The notes: generated by a model not told the origin, from the letters alone. Shown: positions 52,584 through 61,768, numbered from the stretch's first letter. The stretch is 64,000 nucleotides of DNA from Glycomyces sp. NRRL B-16210 (GCF_000719515.1 NZ_JOGR01000004.1:1-64000); one strand, 5' to 3'. Numbers and translations are program-made.

Positions 52584-53000
52584 GTCCCCGGTGGACCGGC
52601 GTCCGCGCTTGACCTCGGAGCGGCGGCGCTTGTCCTCCAGGCGCCGCCGCTTCGCGCCCTTGGACGGCTTGGTGGCCCGCCGCTTGGGCGGGGGCGCGGC
52701 GATCGCCCGCCGCAGCAGCTCGCCGAGCCGCTCGGCGGCCGCCTCCCGGTTGCGCAGTTGCGAACGGAACTCCGAGGCGGCCACGACCACCGTCCCCTCC
52801 ACGACCCGCTCGCCCAGGCGCGCCAGGGCCCGGTCCACCAGCGCCTGCGGCAGCACTTTCGTGCCTGCGAGGTCGAAGACCAGTTCCACGCGCGAGTCGG
52901 TGGTGTTGACGCCTTGGCCGCCGGGCCCGGAGGAGCGCGAGAACCGCCAGTGCAGTTCGGCGTCGGGGACGGTGTAGTCGGCGGTGATCGTGACTGGCAT
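52584..53000 (-). CDS. arfB: ArfB-like peptidyl-tRNA hydrolase without local stop codon
   Basis: The 139 recognisable residues match ArfB/YaeJ, which rescues stalled ribosomes: the catalytic GGQ motif in SRSSGPGGQGVNTTDSRVEL (Gln at about 29), ASEFRSQLRNREAAAERL, and the basic tail KPSKGAKRRRLEDKRRRSEV that lies in the mRNA channel. Family members end around here, but no stop codon follows. The frame reads TTA across the GH43 stop and stays open to 51261, which would add about 440 residues on the antisense strand of GH43 and YigZ. The end at 52584 is the domain limit, not a stop. A lost stop, an indel or a sequencing error are all possible. Confidence 0.75.
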
Positions 53001-53024
53001 GGCGGGCTCTTCTCGCAGGCGGTG

Positions 53025-54077
53025 TCAGGTGTCGAGGGCCGATCGCGCCCAGCGGACGAGCATCGCGAAGATCGGTCGGCGCCGCTGGAGGACGGCGATG
53101 TCGGCGGCTTCGCCGTCGGCGTCGTAGTTCGCGCTGGCGATGGGTCGGCCTTGGGCGAGGCCGGTGAGCATCGCGGGGGCGAGCCAACAGTACTTGGCGG
53201 CGCCGGTGGCGGCGATGGCTCGTCGGGTGGTGTCGGTGTCGCGGTGGCCGGCTTCGGCGAGGCCTTCGAGGTAGGCGTCGGTGAGGAGGGTCTCGGTCTC
53301 GGCGAGGCGGTCGACGTTGTGGAGGCCGTCGAAGAAGGTGTCGGCGATGAGGTTGGCGAGGTCCTCGCCGAGGGCGCCGCGGCCGGTGAAGGACCAGTCG
53401 ATGAGGACCGGCTCGCCGTCGCGTTCGGTGAGGTTGTGGGGCCAGACGTCGAGGTGGCAGAGGGTCTGGGGGAGGGCTTCGGCGAGGTCGAACAGGTCGG
53501 TGCGCCGTTCCCAGATCATGCGCAGGCCCGCTCTGAGGTCTTCGTCCCAGTGGGCGGCGGCGGTGGGCTGGTCCCATGGGGTGCCCGAGAAGTCGCGGCG
53601 TCCGGCGTATCGGCGCAGGAACCGGTGGGAGTGCCAGGGCTGTTCGGCCGTGGCGGTGTGGCGGGCCTGGGCGTTGCCGAGGCGGCGGGCGAAGCCGGCG
53701 AGGTCGGGGGTGGTCCAGTGGCCGCCGGTGGTGCCGTGGAGGTGTTCGAGCCACAGTTCGAGGCTGCCGTCGGGTCGGGGTCCGGCGGCGAGGAGTGCGG
53801 GGGCGCCGATGCCGGCGTCGCGGCCGTAGTCGGCGGCGAAGCCGGTGGTGTAGGCGAGGTATTCGCGCCTCCAGTGGTTCCAGTGGCGCGGCTCGTCGGA
53901 GGCGGCCCAGTGGGCCGATCCGCCGCCTGCGGGGGTGAGGTGTTTGAGGATCGCTTCGCCGCCGGGCCCGGTGAGGCTCCAGATGCCGCCGGTGGCCTGG
54001 TTGCCGGTGTTGTGGCGCAACTCCTCGACTGTGCGCAGCGGGCTCCCGATGGGGGAGTGGCGCGGGTCGGTGAGCAT
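53025..54077 (-). CDS. APH-family phosphotransferase
   Basis: The 350-aa kinase-like protein has the N-lobe with Lys in GEAILKHLTPAGG, the Brenner motif LCHLDVWPHNL (catalytic Asp) and the metal motif VLIDWSFTGRGALGEDLANL. Substrates of this family include aminoglycosides, homoserine and choline; this one cannot be assigned. A weak CACAAT box lies 6 nt before the ATG. It follows 25 nt from arfB but is transcribed toward it on the same strand. Confidence 0.87.
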   Translation of the reverse strand: MLTDPRHSPIGSPLRTVEELRHNTGNQATGGIWSLTGPGGEAILKHLTPAGGGSAHWAASDEPRHWNHWRREYLAYTTGFAADYGRDAGIGAPALLAAGPRPDGSLELWLEHLHGTTGGHWTTPDLAGFARRLGNAQARHTATAEQPWHSHRFLRRYAGRRDFSGTPWDQPTAAAHWDEDLRAGLRMIWERRTDLFDLAEALPQTLCHLDVWPHNLTERDGEPVLIDWSFTGRGALGEDLANLIADTFFDGLHNVDRLAETETLLTDAYLEGLAEAGHRDTDTTRRAIAATGAAKYCWLAPAMLTGLAQGRPIASANYDADGEAADIAVLQRRRPIFAMLVRWARSALDT

Positions 54078-54155
54078 CGGCCGATTGTGCCATCCGGGCC
54101 CGGCGCGGGCGAGCCGTTAAGCGGCGAGCGGCGACGCGCACCGCCCGGCTGTGTC

Positions 54156-56645
54156 TCAGCGCTGGTCGGAGAAGTCCTGCACGGCCATGACCACCGTGCC
54201 GGTCTCGTCGGAGGCGTCGAGGTCGACGGTGAAGCGGATCGACCAGTCCTTGTCGCCGGCCGGGTCGTCGACGGTCTGGCGCACCGTCCAGGTGCGGCCC
54301 TCCTTGGCGATGTCGAGGAACGCCGCGCCGCGGGCCGGCCCGGCGGTCCCGATGTCGTCGTGGACGGCGAAATAGGCCTCCAACGCGGCGTCCCAACGGG
54401 AGGCCGTCCAGCCGGTGTCCAGCGCCGCGAGGGCCTCGACGCGGTCGGCCGCGGCGAGCTCGACGTGCCGGAACGCGGCGTTGCGCACCGCGATCGTGAA
54501 CGCCCGCTCGTTGTCGGTGAAGGCCCGCGCCGGGCGGCCGGTGTCGATGTCCTCCTCCTCGCCGGGGTTGGTCAACTGCTCCCACTCGTTGATGAGCGAG
54601 GAGTCGGTCTGGCGGATCGTCTCGCCCAGCCACGCGGTGAGGTCGTCGAGCTCCTCGCCGCCGGTGTCCTCCGGCAGCGTCTGGATCAGCGCCTTGTACG
54701 CGCTCGAGAGGTACCGCAGCAGCAGGCCCTCGGCCCTAGGGAGGCTGTAGAGGCCGATGTACTCCCCGAAGGTCATGCGCCCCTCCCAGATCTCGCGGAG
54801 GATCGACTTGGGCTCCAGGCCGTAGTCGGCGGCCCACGGGTGACTGGTCCTGTAGGCCTCGAAGGCCTCCTCCAGCAGCTCGGCCAGCGGCTTGGGATAG
54901 TCCACTTCGGTGTCGTCGAGCTGGTTCATCCGGTCGTAGTAGTCCAGGCCCTCGGCCTTCATCGCCTCGATGGCCGCGCCCTTGGCCTTCGAGCGCTGCG
55001 CCGCGAGGATCTGCCCCGGCCCCTCCAGGGTCGACTCCACGATCGAGACCACGTCCATCGGGTACGTCTCCGAGTCCGGATCCAGCAACTCCAACGCCGC
55101 CAGCGCGAACGGGGCGAGGGGCTGGTTGAGGGCGAAGTGGTCGGGCATGTCGACGGTGAGGCGGACGGTGTCGCCTTCGAAGACGATGATGCCGGCATCG
55201 CGGAGGGTGCGGGCGATGGTGAGGGCGGTGCGGGCCATCTTCAGTTGCGTGGCGCGGTCGGCGTGCGAGTCTTCGATGAGGGTGCGGACGTGGTCGAAGG
55301 TGTTGCCGGGCCGGGCGAGGAGGTTGATGAGCATCGCGTGGGTCATGCGCATGCGCGAGTGCAGGGCCTCAGGTGCGGCTTCGGACAGGCCGGTGAAGGT
55401 CTCCTCGGACCAGCCGACGAAGCCTTCGGGGGGTTTCTTCTTGGCCATCTTCTTGCGTTTTTTCGGGTCGAGCCCGAATTTGGCCATGGCCTTCTCGTTC
55501 TCGATGACGTGTTCGGGGGCTTGGCAGACGACGAAGCCCTCGACGTCGAATCCGGCTCTGCCGGCGCGGCCGGCGATCTGGTGGAATTCGCGGGCGCGCA
55601 GGCGGCGGGTGCGGCGGCCGTCGTATTTGGTCAGGCCGGTGAAGACGACGGTGCGGATGGGGACGTTGATGCCGACGCCGAGGGTGTCGGTGCCGCAGAT
55701 GATCTTGAGCAGGCCCTGCTGGGCGAGGCGTTCGACCAGGCGGCGGTATTTGGGGAGCATGCCGGCGTGGTGGACGCCGATGCCCGAGCGGACGAGCCGG
55801 GCGAGGGTCTGGCCGAACTTGGTGGTGAAGCGAAAGCCCCCCAGGGCGGCGCTGATGGCGGTCTTCGCGTCTTTGTTGACCAGGTTGAGGCTCGCGAGGG
55901 CCTGCGCGGTCTCCAGGGCGGCGGCCTGGGTGAAGTGGACGATGTACGCCGGTGCCCGGTCGGCTTTGACGAGGGTTTCGACCGTCTCGTGCAGCGGGGT
56001 CTTGCGGTATTCGTAGTGGAGGGGCACGGGGCGGGTGGCCGAGGCGATGAGGGCGGTTTCGCGGCCGGTGCGGCGGGTGAGGTCGGCTTCGAAGAAGGCG
56101 GTGTCGCCGAGGGTGGCGGACATGAGGGTGAACTGGGCGCGGTGGAGTTCAAGGAGGGGCACCTGCCAGGCCCAGCCGCGGTCGGGTTCGGTGTAGAAGT
56201 GGAACTCGTCGGCGACGACGGAGTCGCAGTCGAGGTCGGCGCCTTCGCGGAGGGCGAGGTTGGCGAGGATCTCTGCGGTGCAGCAGATGAGGGGGGCGTC
56301 GGGGTTGACGGCGGCGTCGCCGGTGAGCATGCCGACGTTCTCGTGGCCGAACTGGGCGCACAGTTCGAAGAACTTCTCGGAGACGAGGGCTTTGATGGGG
56401 GCGGTGTAGAAGGAGGTGCGCTGGTTGGCGAGGGCATTGAAGTGCGCGGCGGCGGCGATGAGCGACTTGCCCGACCCGGTGGGGGTGGCGACGATGGTGT
56501 TCTGTCCGGTGCAGATGGCCAGGAGCGCCTCCTCCTGGTGGTCGTACAGGACGATGCCGGAGTCCTCGGCCCATTGGGCGAAGGCGGTGTAGACGTCGTC
56601 CGGTTCGGGTGCTTCGGTGTCGGGCAGGTAGTCGATGAGGCTCAC
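54156..56645 (-). CDS. Ski2-like DEAD/DEAH helicase with DUF3516
   Basis: The 829-aa helicase has Walker A VATPTGSGKS (about residue 55), PIKALVSEKFFELCAQFGHE, motif II ADEFHFY, motif III LMSATLGD and motif VI HQIAGRAGRAG. The C-terminal half (about 430-829) is the DUF3516 domain of actinobacterial helicases, with ATYG-type AADYGLEPKSILREIWEGRM and a final beta-rich part. GTG 56645 (VSLIDYLPD) gives the family start; the open frame far upstream is antisense to xthA. No ribosome binding site is seen. RNA or DNA substrates are unknown. Confidence 0.9.
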   Translation of the reverse strand: MSLIDYLPDTEAPEPDDVYTAFAQWAEDSGIVLYDHQEEALLAICTGQNTIVATPTGSGKSLIAAAAHFNALANQRTSFYTAPIKALVSEKFFELCAQFGHENVGMLTGDAAVNPDAPLICCTAEILANLALREGADLDCDSVVADEFHFYTEPDRGWAWQVPLLELHRAQFTLMSATLGDTAFFEADLTRRTGRETALIASATRPVPLHYEYRKTPLHETVETLVKADRAPAYIVHFTQAAALETAQALASLNLVNKDAKTAISAALGGFRFTTKFGQTLARLVRSGIGVHHAGMLPKYRRLVERLAQQGLLKIICGTDTLGVGINVPIRTVVFTGLTKYDGRRTRRLRAREFHQIAGRAGRAGFDVEGFVVCQAPEHVIENEKAMAKFGLDPKKRKKMAKKKPPEGFVGWSEETFTGLSEAAPEALHSRMRMTHAMLINLLARPGNTFDHVRTLIEDSHADRATQLKMARTALTIARTLRDAGIIVFEGDTVRLTVDMPDHFALNQPLAPFALAALELLDPDSETYPMDVVSIVESTLEGPGQILAAQRSKAKGAAIEAMKAEGLDYYDRMNQLDDTEVDYPKPLAELLEEAFEAYRTSHPWAADYGLEPKSILREIWEGRMTFGEYIGLYSLPRAEGLLLRYLSSAYKALIQTLPEDTGGEELDDLTAWLGETIRQTDSSLINEWEQLTNPGEEEDIDTGRPARAFTDNERAFTIAVRNAAFRHVELAAADRVEALAALDTGWTASRWDAALEAYFAVHDDIGTAGPARGAAFLDIAKEGRTWTVRQTVDDPAGDKDWSIRFTVDLDASDETGTVVMAVQDFSDQR

Positions 56646-56712
56646 GAGGTTCAATGGTGCCCGCTCGGTGGGGCGGTCGGCCAGCGGGGGCCCGGATCGC
56701 CGGAATGGTCCG

Positions 56713-57543
56713 CTAGTGGTCGTAGGTGACCTGGACGGGGGCGTGGTCGGACCAGCGGGTGTCGTGGGTGGCGGCGCGGTCGACCCAGGCCTTGACGGCT
56801 TTGGCGGCGAGTGCGGGGGTGGCGACGTGGAGGTCGATCCGCCAGCCGGCGTCGTTGTCGAAGGCGCGGCCGCGGTAGGACCACCAGGAGTAGGGGCCCT
56901 CGACGCCGGGGTGGAGGGCGCGGACGACGTCGACGAAGCCGCGGTTGTCGTACAGGTCGGTGAGCCAGGCGCGTTCGCCCGGGAGGAACCCGGCGGTCTT
57001 CTTGTTGGCCTTCCAGTTCTTGAGGTCGGCTTCGGCGTGGGCGATGTTCCAGTCGCCGCACACGACCAGTTCGCGTCCGGTCGCGGCCGAGCGGGCCGCG
57101 GCGGCCTCGAGGTAGTCGGCGAAGGCGGCCATGAACCGCTCCTTCTCGACCTGGCGGGGCGTGTCGGTCTCCCCTGAGGGCAGGTAGAGGCTGGCGACGG
57201 TGAGGCCGGGGAGGTCGACTTCGGCGTAGCGGCCGGCGGTGTCGAATTCGGCGGCGCCGTCGATGACGCGCTCGTCGATGGGGGCGCTGAAGCCGATGCG
57301 GACGGCTTCTGGCGGGGTGCGGGTGAGGACGGCGACGCCGGCGCGGCCCTTGGCGGCGAGGGAGGGGGCGACGGTCCAATGCCAGTCGCCGGCCTCGCGG
57401 GCCTCGGCGGGGATCTGGTCTTCGGCGGCGCGGACCTCTTGGAGGAGCACCACGTCGGCGGTGGTGTTGGCGAGCCAGGGGACCAGGCCCTTCTTGGCGG
57501 CGGCCCGGATCCCGTTGACGTTGACGGTGGCGATGGTGCGCAT
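56713..57543 (-). CDS. xth: exodeoxyribonuclease III (paralogue 1)
   Basis: The 276-aa AP endonuclease/3'-exonuclease has the full EEP-fold set: VNVNGIRAA (Asn), LLQEVRA (metal Glu), SLYLPSG (Tyr), GDWNIAH (Asp, Asn), WRIDLHV (Asp) and SDHAPVQV (Asp, His). It works in base-excision repair. ATG lies 6 nt after TAGGGT (57550-57555), a leaderless arrangement. A second paralogue lies at 59957-60736. Confidence 0.92.
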   Translation of the reverse strand: MRTIATVNVNGIRAAAKKGLVPWLANTTADVVLLQEVRAAEDQIPAEAREAGDWHWTVAPSLAAKGRAGVAVLTRTPPEAVRIGFSAPIDERVIDGAAEFDTAGRYAEVDLPGLTVASLYLPSGETDTPRQVEKERFMAAFADYLEAAAARSAATGRELVVCGDWNIAHAEADLKNWKANKKTAGFLPGERAWLTDLYDNRGFVDVVRALHPGVEGPYSWWSYRGRAFDNDAGWRIDLHVATPALAAKAVKAWVDRAATHDTRWSDHAPVQVTYDH

Positions 57544-57549
57544 CGGCCC

Positions 57550-57626
57550 ACCCTAACGCGGCATGGGGACGGTGGGGCGCAGCGGCGCGGGAGCGACCGT
57601 GGCCGAAAGGCCCGACCCCATACACT
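57550..57626. promoter_or_regulatory. divergent leaderless promoters
   Basis: TAGGGT (57550-57555, minus) is 6 nt before the exonuclease ATG, and TACACT (57621-57626, plus) is 7 nt before the ATG of the phosphatase-like membrane protein. The gap is 90 bp. Confidence 0.62.
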
Positions 57627-57633
57627 ACGGGGC

Positions 57634-59901
57634 ATGACATCGGTGGCGGACGAGCGAGCGGCCTGGGGCCGTACATGGGTGCGCTGGGCGGCGGCCGCGC
57701 TGGCCGGGGCGCTGGCGCTGCTGGCGCTGCCGCCCTCGAGCGCGGCCGCGGCCGAGCGGGAGGCCGCCGGGATCATCATCGTGGGCGTGCCGGGCCTGGC
57801 GTGGTCCGACATCGACCCGGAGTCGACGCCGAACCTGTGGGAACTGGCCGGCTCGGGCGCTTCAGCGGCGATGAGCGTGCGCACCATCGGGTCGTGGACG
57901 TGCCCGGAGGCGGCATGGGTGAGCCTGGGCGCGGGCGAGCGCGCCGGCGGCGCGGCCCCCCGCGACGCCCAGTGCATGGCGCAGTCCCAGATCCCCGAGC
58001 CCGACGCCGGCGAAGGGCCGGGCTGGACGGTGGCGGCGTGGGACTCGCTCATCGAGGCGAACTCGGCGTACAACTACGGCGCCCGGCTGGGTTCGCTCGC
58101 CGACGCGATCGCCGTCTCCGCGGCCGAGCAGGCCGAACTCGCCGAGGCGGCCGAGGCAGCCGGCGAACCGGTCCCCGAGGTCGAACCGGGCTCGTGCGTG
58201 GCCGGGATCGGCGCCGGCGCGAGCCTGGCGGCGGCCGACACCGAAGGGCACATCGCGTTCTGGGCCCCGGGCCTGGAATCGCTCGGCGCGGCCATGGCCG
58301 CGTGCGACATCGTCGTGGTCGACCCCGGCGTGATCGTCGGCGACAGCGACAACCGCGCCCCCGACACCACCACCGACTACGACCAGCTCGGCTCCGACGA
58401 CACCGAGGTCGGCGACGAAGGCGAATCGGCCGACGACCACCCCGGCGAGATCACCCCCGACGCCGACCCGGTGCGCCTGGCCGCGGCCAAAGCCGCCGAC
58501 GCGGCCGTGGGCGACATCGCCGAAGACCTGCCGGCCGACTGGCGGCTCCTGGTCGCCGGCATCGCCGACGCCAGCGCCCCCTCCTCGCTCCACCCGGTGC
58601 TCTACTCCGGCGCCGGCGTCGAGGCGGGCGACCTGACCTCGTCGACGACCGGCCGCGACGGGTACGTGCAGTTGGTGGACCTGACCGCGACGGCACTGGC
58701 GGTGGTCGGGGCCGACCGGCCCGCCACCGTCGCCGGCGCCCCCGTGTCCGTCCTCCCCGACCCCGAGCACACCAGCGCGAGCGCGGTCGCCTCCGGCGTC
58801 GACGAGACGGCCGCGGCCACGGCCGTCGCCACGGTCGACTGGTGGTTCTACGCGATCCTCTCGGCCCTGGGCTGCATCGCGGTGGGGGCGGGCGTGTGGC
58901 TGGTGTGCGGGGCCGACCGGCACCGGACCCTCGCGCGGACGGTGTGCATCGCCGTCGCGGCCGTGCCCGTGGCGGGGGTCGCGGCCGGTATCCCGCCGTG
59001 GTGGCGGGCCGAGAACGCGCCGCTGGCGTTCTGGGCGGTCATCGCCGCCGGCGTCGCGGTCCTGACCGTCGCCGCGAGCCTGCCGTTCACCCGCACCAGG
59101 GTGCGCCCGGCGCTGGTCGTTGCCGGTGCGGCCGCGGCGCTCATCGTCGTCGACCAGGTCTCGGGGGCCACCTGGCCTCTGCACACCCCGATGGGCTACA
59201 CCGCTCAGGTGGGGGCGCGGTTCACCGGGCTGGGCAACTACGCCTTCAGCGTCTTCGCCGCCGCCGTGATCCTCCTGATCGCCTACCTGCCGTGGCGAGG
59301 GAGGGCCCGGTGGTGGGGTCCGGTGCTGCTGGGGGTGTGCGCGGTGGTGATCGTCGGCGCGCCCACGCTCGGGCGGGATATGGGCGGGACGCTCACACTC
59401 GTGGCCGCGGTGATCCTCACGTGCCTGAAACTGTGGGGGCGGCGATTGTCGATCGGGGCTCTGGCGCTGGCCGGCGGACTCGCCGTCGCCGCGTTCGCCG
59501 TCGGCGGCATCCTCGACTACCTGCGTCCGGTCGAGGACCAGACGCACCTGGGCCGCTTCGTCGGCTCGGTCCTGGACGGCACCGCCACCCAGATCGTCAT
59601 CCGCAAGGCCGACGCCTCCCTGTCCACCATCGGCAAACCGCTGACGTGGATCTGCCTGGCGGCGCTGATCGGCGCGATCTACATCTGGCGGCGCCGGGCC
59701 CCGATCCGCTCCGACCGCACCGCCGCGGCCGTCATCGGCCTGACGGCCGTCGCCGTCGTCGGCGCGCTCGTCAACGACTCAGGCATCGCCATCCCCGGTT
59801 TCACCACCGCCGTCGGCTTCGGCCTGCTGGCGGTCACCGTCGGACCCCGGCCCGAGCCGGCGCCCGACCGCGCCCCGGCCTCGGCCGCCGCCGCGACCTG
59901 A
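57634..59901 (+). CDS. phosphatase-like membrane protein
   Basis: The 755-aa protein has an N-terminal signal or anchor helix (residues 20-42), an extracytoplasmic domain (about 45-400) and then about nine helices (405-735). The outer domain opens AGIIIVGVPGLAWSDIDPES, then TPNLWELAGSGASAAMSVRT, a pattern of alkaline-phosphatase-superfamily folds (nucleotide pyrophosphatase/phosphodiesterase-like). The metal ligands cannot all be assigned and the Thr/Ser nucleophile is uncertain. The frame is open to 57379, but ATG 57634 has TACACT 7 nt upstream. Similar proteins occur in other actinobacteria without known role; cell-envelope lipid or polymer handling is plausible. Confidence 0.75.
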   Translation: MTSVADERAAWGRTWVRWAAAALAGALALLALPPSSAAAAEREAAGIIIVGVPGLAWSDIDPESTPNLWELAGSGASAAMSVRTIGSWTCPEAAWVSLGAGERAGGAAPRDAQCMAQSQIPEPDAGEGPGWTVAAWDSLIEANSAYNYGARLGSLADAIAVSAAEQAELAEAAEAAGEPVPEVEPGSCVAGIGAGASLAAADTEGHIAFWAPGLESLGAAMAACDIVVVDPGVIVGDSDNRAPDTTTDYDQLGSDDTEVGDEGESADDHPGEITPDADPVRLAAAKAADAAVGDIAEDLPADWRLLVAGIADASAPSSLHPVLYSGAGVEAGDLTSSTTGRDGYVQLVDLTATALAVVGADRPATVAGAPVSVLPDPEHTSASAVASGVDETAAATAVATVDWWFYAILSALGCIAVGAGVWLVCGADRHRTLARTVCIAVAAVPVAGVAAGIPPWWRAENAPLAFWAVIAAGVAVLTVAASLPFTRTRVRPALVVAGAAAALIVVDQVSGATWPLHTPMGYTAQVGARFTGLGNYAFSVFAAAVILLIAYLPWRGRARWWGPVLLGVCAVVIVGAPTLGRDMGGTLTLVAAVILTCLKLWGRRLSIGALALAGGLAVAAFAVGGILDYLRPVEDQTHLGRFVGSVLDGTATQIVIRKADASLSTIGKPLTWICLAALIGAIYIWRRRAPIRSDRTAAAVIGLTAVAVVGALVNDSGIAIPGFTTAVGFGLLAVTVGPRPEPAPDRAPASAAAAT

Positions 59902-59956
59902 ACGGCACGGGCCCGGTCTCGCGGGCCCGGGCGCGGGTGCGGGTATCGTGAGGCCC

Positions 59957-60736
59957 ATGCGCGTGGCCACGTGGAACATCAACTCGCTCAAAGCCCGCCT
60001 CGAGAGGCTCCTGGCCTGGCTCGAGACGGCCGCACCCGACGTGGTCTGCCTCCAAGAGCTCAAATGCGCCACCGCCGACGTCCCCACCGAAGCGCTCGCC
60101 GAAGCCGGATACGCGACCGCCGCCTGGGGCACCGGGCGGTGGAACGGCGTCGCGATCCTCTCGCGCGTGGGATTGGAGGACGTGCGCACCGGCATCGCCG
60201 GCCAGCCCGCGTTCGCCGAAGCGATCGAACCGAGGGCGATCAGCGCCACCTGCGGGCCCGTGCGCGTCCAGTCGCTGTACCTGCCCAACGGCCGCGATGT
60301 GGACGACCCGCATTTTCCTTATAAGCTCGCGTTCCTCGAAGCGCTCGCGGCCGACGTCGCCGCCGACGCCGCCGGCGACCTCCCGTTCGCGGCCCTGGGC
60401 GACTACAACATCTGCCCGACCGACGCCGACATCTGGGACGTCGACGAATGGCCCGGCACCACGCACGTGACCGCACCCGAACGGGCCGCCCTGGCCGCGG
60501 TCGAAGCGGCCGGCCTGGCCGACGTGTACCCGCGCGCGCTCAAATACGACCGGCCGTTCACGTTCTGGGACTACCGCAACCTCGACTTCCCCAAGAACCG
60601 GGGCATGCGCATCGACCTGGCGCTGGCCAATCCCGCCTTCGCGAAGGCGGCCACCGACGCCTATGTCGACCGCAACGAACGCAAAGGCAAAGGCGCCTCC
60701 GACCACGCCCCGCTCGTGATCGACCTCGACCTGTAA
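59957..60736 (+). CDS. xth: exodeoxyribonuclease III (paralogue 2)
   Basis: The 259-aa protein has the EEP-fold residues RVATWNINSLKARL (Asn), CLQELKCA (Glu), SLYLPNG, GDYNICPTDADIWD, MRIDLAL and SDHAPLVIDL. It is closer to E. coli ExoIII in the NICP segment than paralogue 1. ATG 59957 is 7 nt after TATCGT (59944-59949). The pair may divide AP-endonuclease and 3'-repair work. Confidence 0.92.
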   Translation: MRVATWNINSLKARLERLLAWLETAAPDVVCLQELKCATADVPTEALAEAGYATAAWGTGRWNGVAILSRVGLEDVRTGIAGQPAFAEAIEPRAISATCGPVRVQSLYLPNGRDVDDPHFPYKLAFLEALAADVAADAAGDLPFAALGDYNICPTDADIWDVDEWPGTTHVTAPERAALAAVEAAGLADVYPRALKYDRPFTFWDYRNLDFPKNRGMRIDLALANPAFAKAATDAYVDRNERKGKGASDHAPLVIDLDL

Positions 60737-60802
60737 ACCCACCGGCGACGGCGCCCCTCAGCGCCGCCCGCGACGACCGCCTGGAAGGCCGGACCTCCAC
60801 CC

Positions 60803-61768
60803 GTGCGCAACAAGATCCTCACCGCCGCCGTACTGGCCCTGCTCATCGCGCTCCTGCCGGCGCCCGCGGCCGCCGAACCCGACGAGGAGACCCTCGAGGC
60901 CGACCTCGCCGAGGCCATCACCGCGGTCAACGACGCCCAAGAGCAGGTCGACGCCGCCGACGCCAGAGCGGCCGAACTCGCCGAGCAGATCGAGGCCACC
61001 GAAGCCCTGTTCGACGAACTGTCGACCGACCTCAACGAGTACGCCCTCTACCTCTACACCGAAGGCGACCTCCAGACGACGAACGCGATCCTGTCCTCGC
61101 GCAACAGCCGCGACCTGGTCGACGCGCTCACCTACACCGGGTTCCTCGCCGAGGAGCGCGCCGCGCTCCTGGCCGACGCCGGGGCCCTGCTGGCCCAGCT
61201 CGAAGCCGAGCAGGCCGCCCACGCCGACCAGGTCGAAGACGCCGCCGAAGCGCTCAAAGCCGCCGAGAAAGCCCAAGAGGACCTCGAAGAGGAACTGGAG
61301 GAACTGCGCGCCGAACTCGCCGCCGGGCCCGGCTCGGACGGCGGCGCCCCCGCGGCCGGAGGCTACAACGGCTCCGGCGGCGAAGGCTGCACCGAGTCCG
61401 ACCCCACCACCTCCGGGTGCCTGACCCCGCGGACCCTCCACGTCTACAACGAGACCAAGGCCGCCGGGTTCAGCCACTACGTCTCCTGCTACCGCTCCGG
61501 CGGCGGCGGCGAGCACCCGCTGGGCCGCGCCTGCGACTGGGCCGCCAACCCCTCGGGATTCCAAGACGCCGACGCCTCCGGATCGGATAAGGACTACGGC
61601 GACCGCCTCGCCGCCTGGTACGTCAACAACGCCAGCGCCCTGGGCGTCGAATACGTCATCTGGTACCGCCAGTTCTGGTCGCCCGGTTCGGGTTGGCGCT
61701 CCTACTCGGGGGCCAACGGCACGCCCGCGGCCGACCACACCAACCATGTCCACGTCTCCGTCCGCTAA
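60803..61768 (+). CDS. secreted coiled-coil protein, RipA/PcsB-like N-terminus
   Basis: The 321-aa exported protein starts with a Sec signal peptide (MRNKILTAAVLALLIALLPA, cleavage near PAAA-EP). Residues 30-175 form a long coiled coil like the regulatory domain of peptidoglycan hydrolases. After a Gly/Ser linker, the C-terminal domain (about 195-321) has paired cysteines, SHYVSCYRSGG, HPLGRACDWAANPSG and a final DHTNHVHVSV, matching the ARB_07466-like domain related to D-Ala-D-Ala peptidases. A cell-wall role is inferred. GTG 60803 is the first codon of the signal peptide. Confidence 0.83.
   Translation: MRNKILTAAVLALLIALLPAPAAAEPDEETLEADLAEAITAVNDAQEQVDAADARAAELAEQIEATEALFDELSTDLNEYALYLYTEGDLQTTNAILSSRNSRDLVDALTYTGFLAEERAALLADAGALLAQLEAEQAAHADQVEDAAEALKAAEKAQEDLEEELEELRAELAAGPGSDGGAPAAGGYNGSGGEGCTESDPTTSGCLTPRTLHVYNETKAAGFSHYVSCYRSGGGGEHPLGRACDWAANPSGFQDADASGSDKDYGDRLAAWYVNNASALGVEYVIWYRQFWSPGSGWRSYSGANGTPAADHTNHVHVSVR

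Noticed and set aside
56646..58073. N-terminal extension of the DUF3516 helicase frame by about 475 codons
   Set aside because: It runs antisense through the exonuclease gene and is Pro/Ser/Arg-rich; the helicase starts at VSLIDYLPD.
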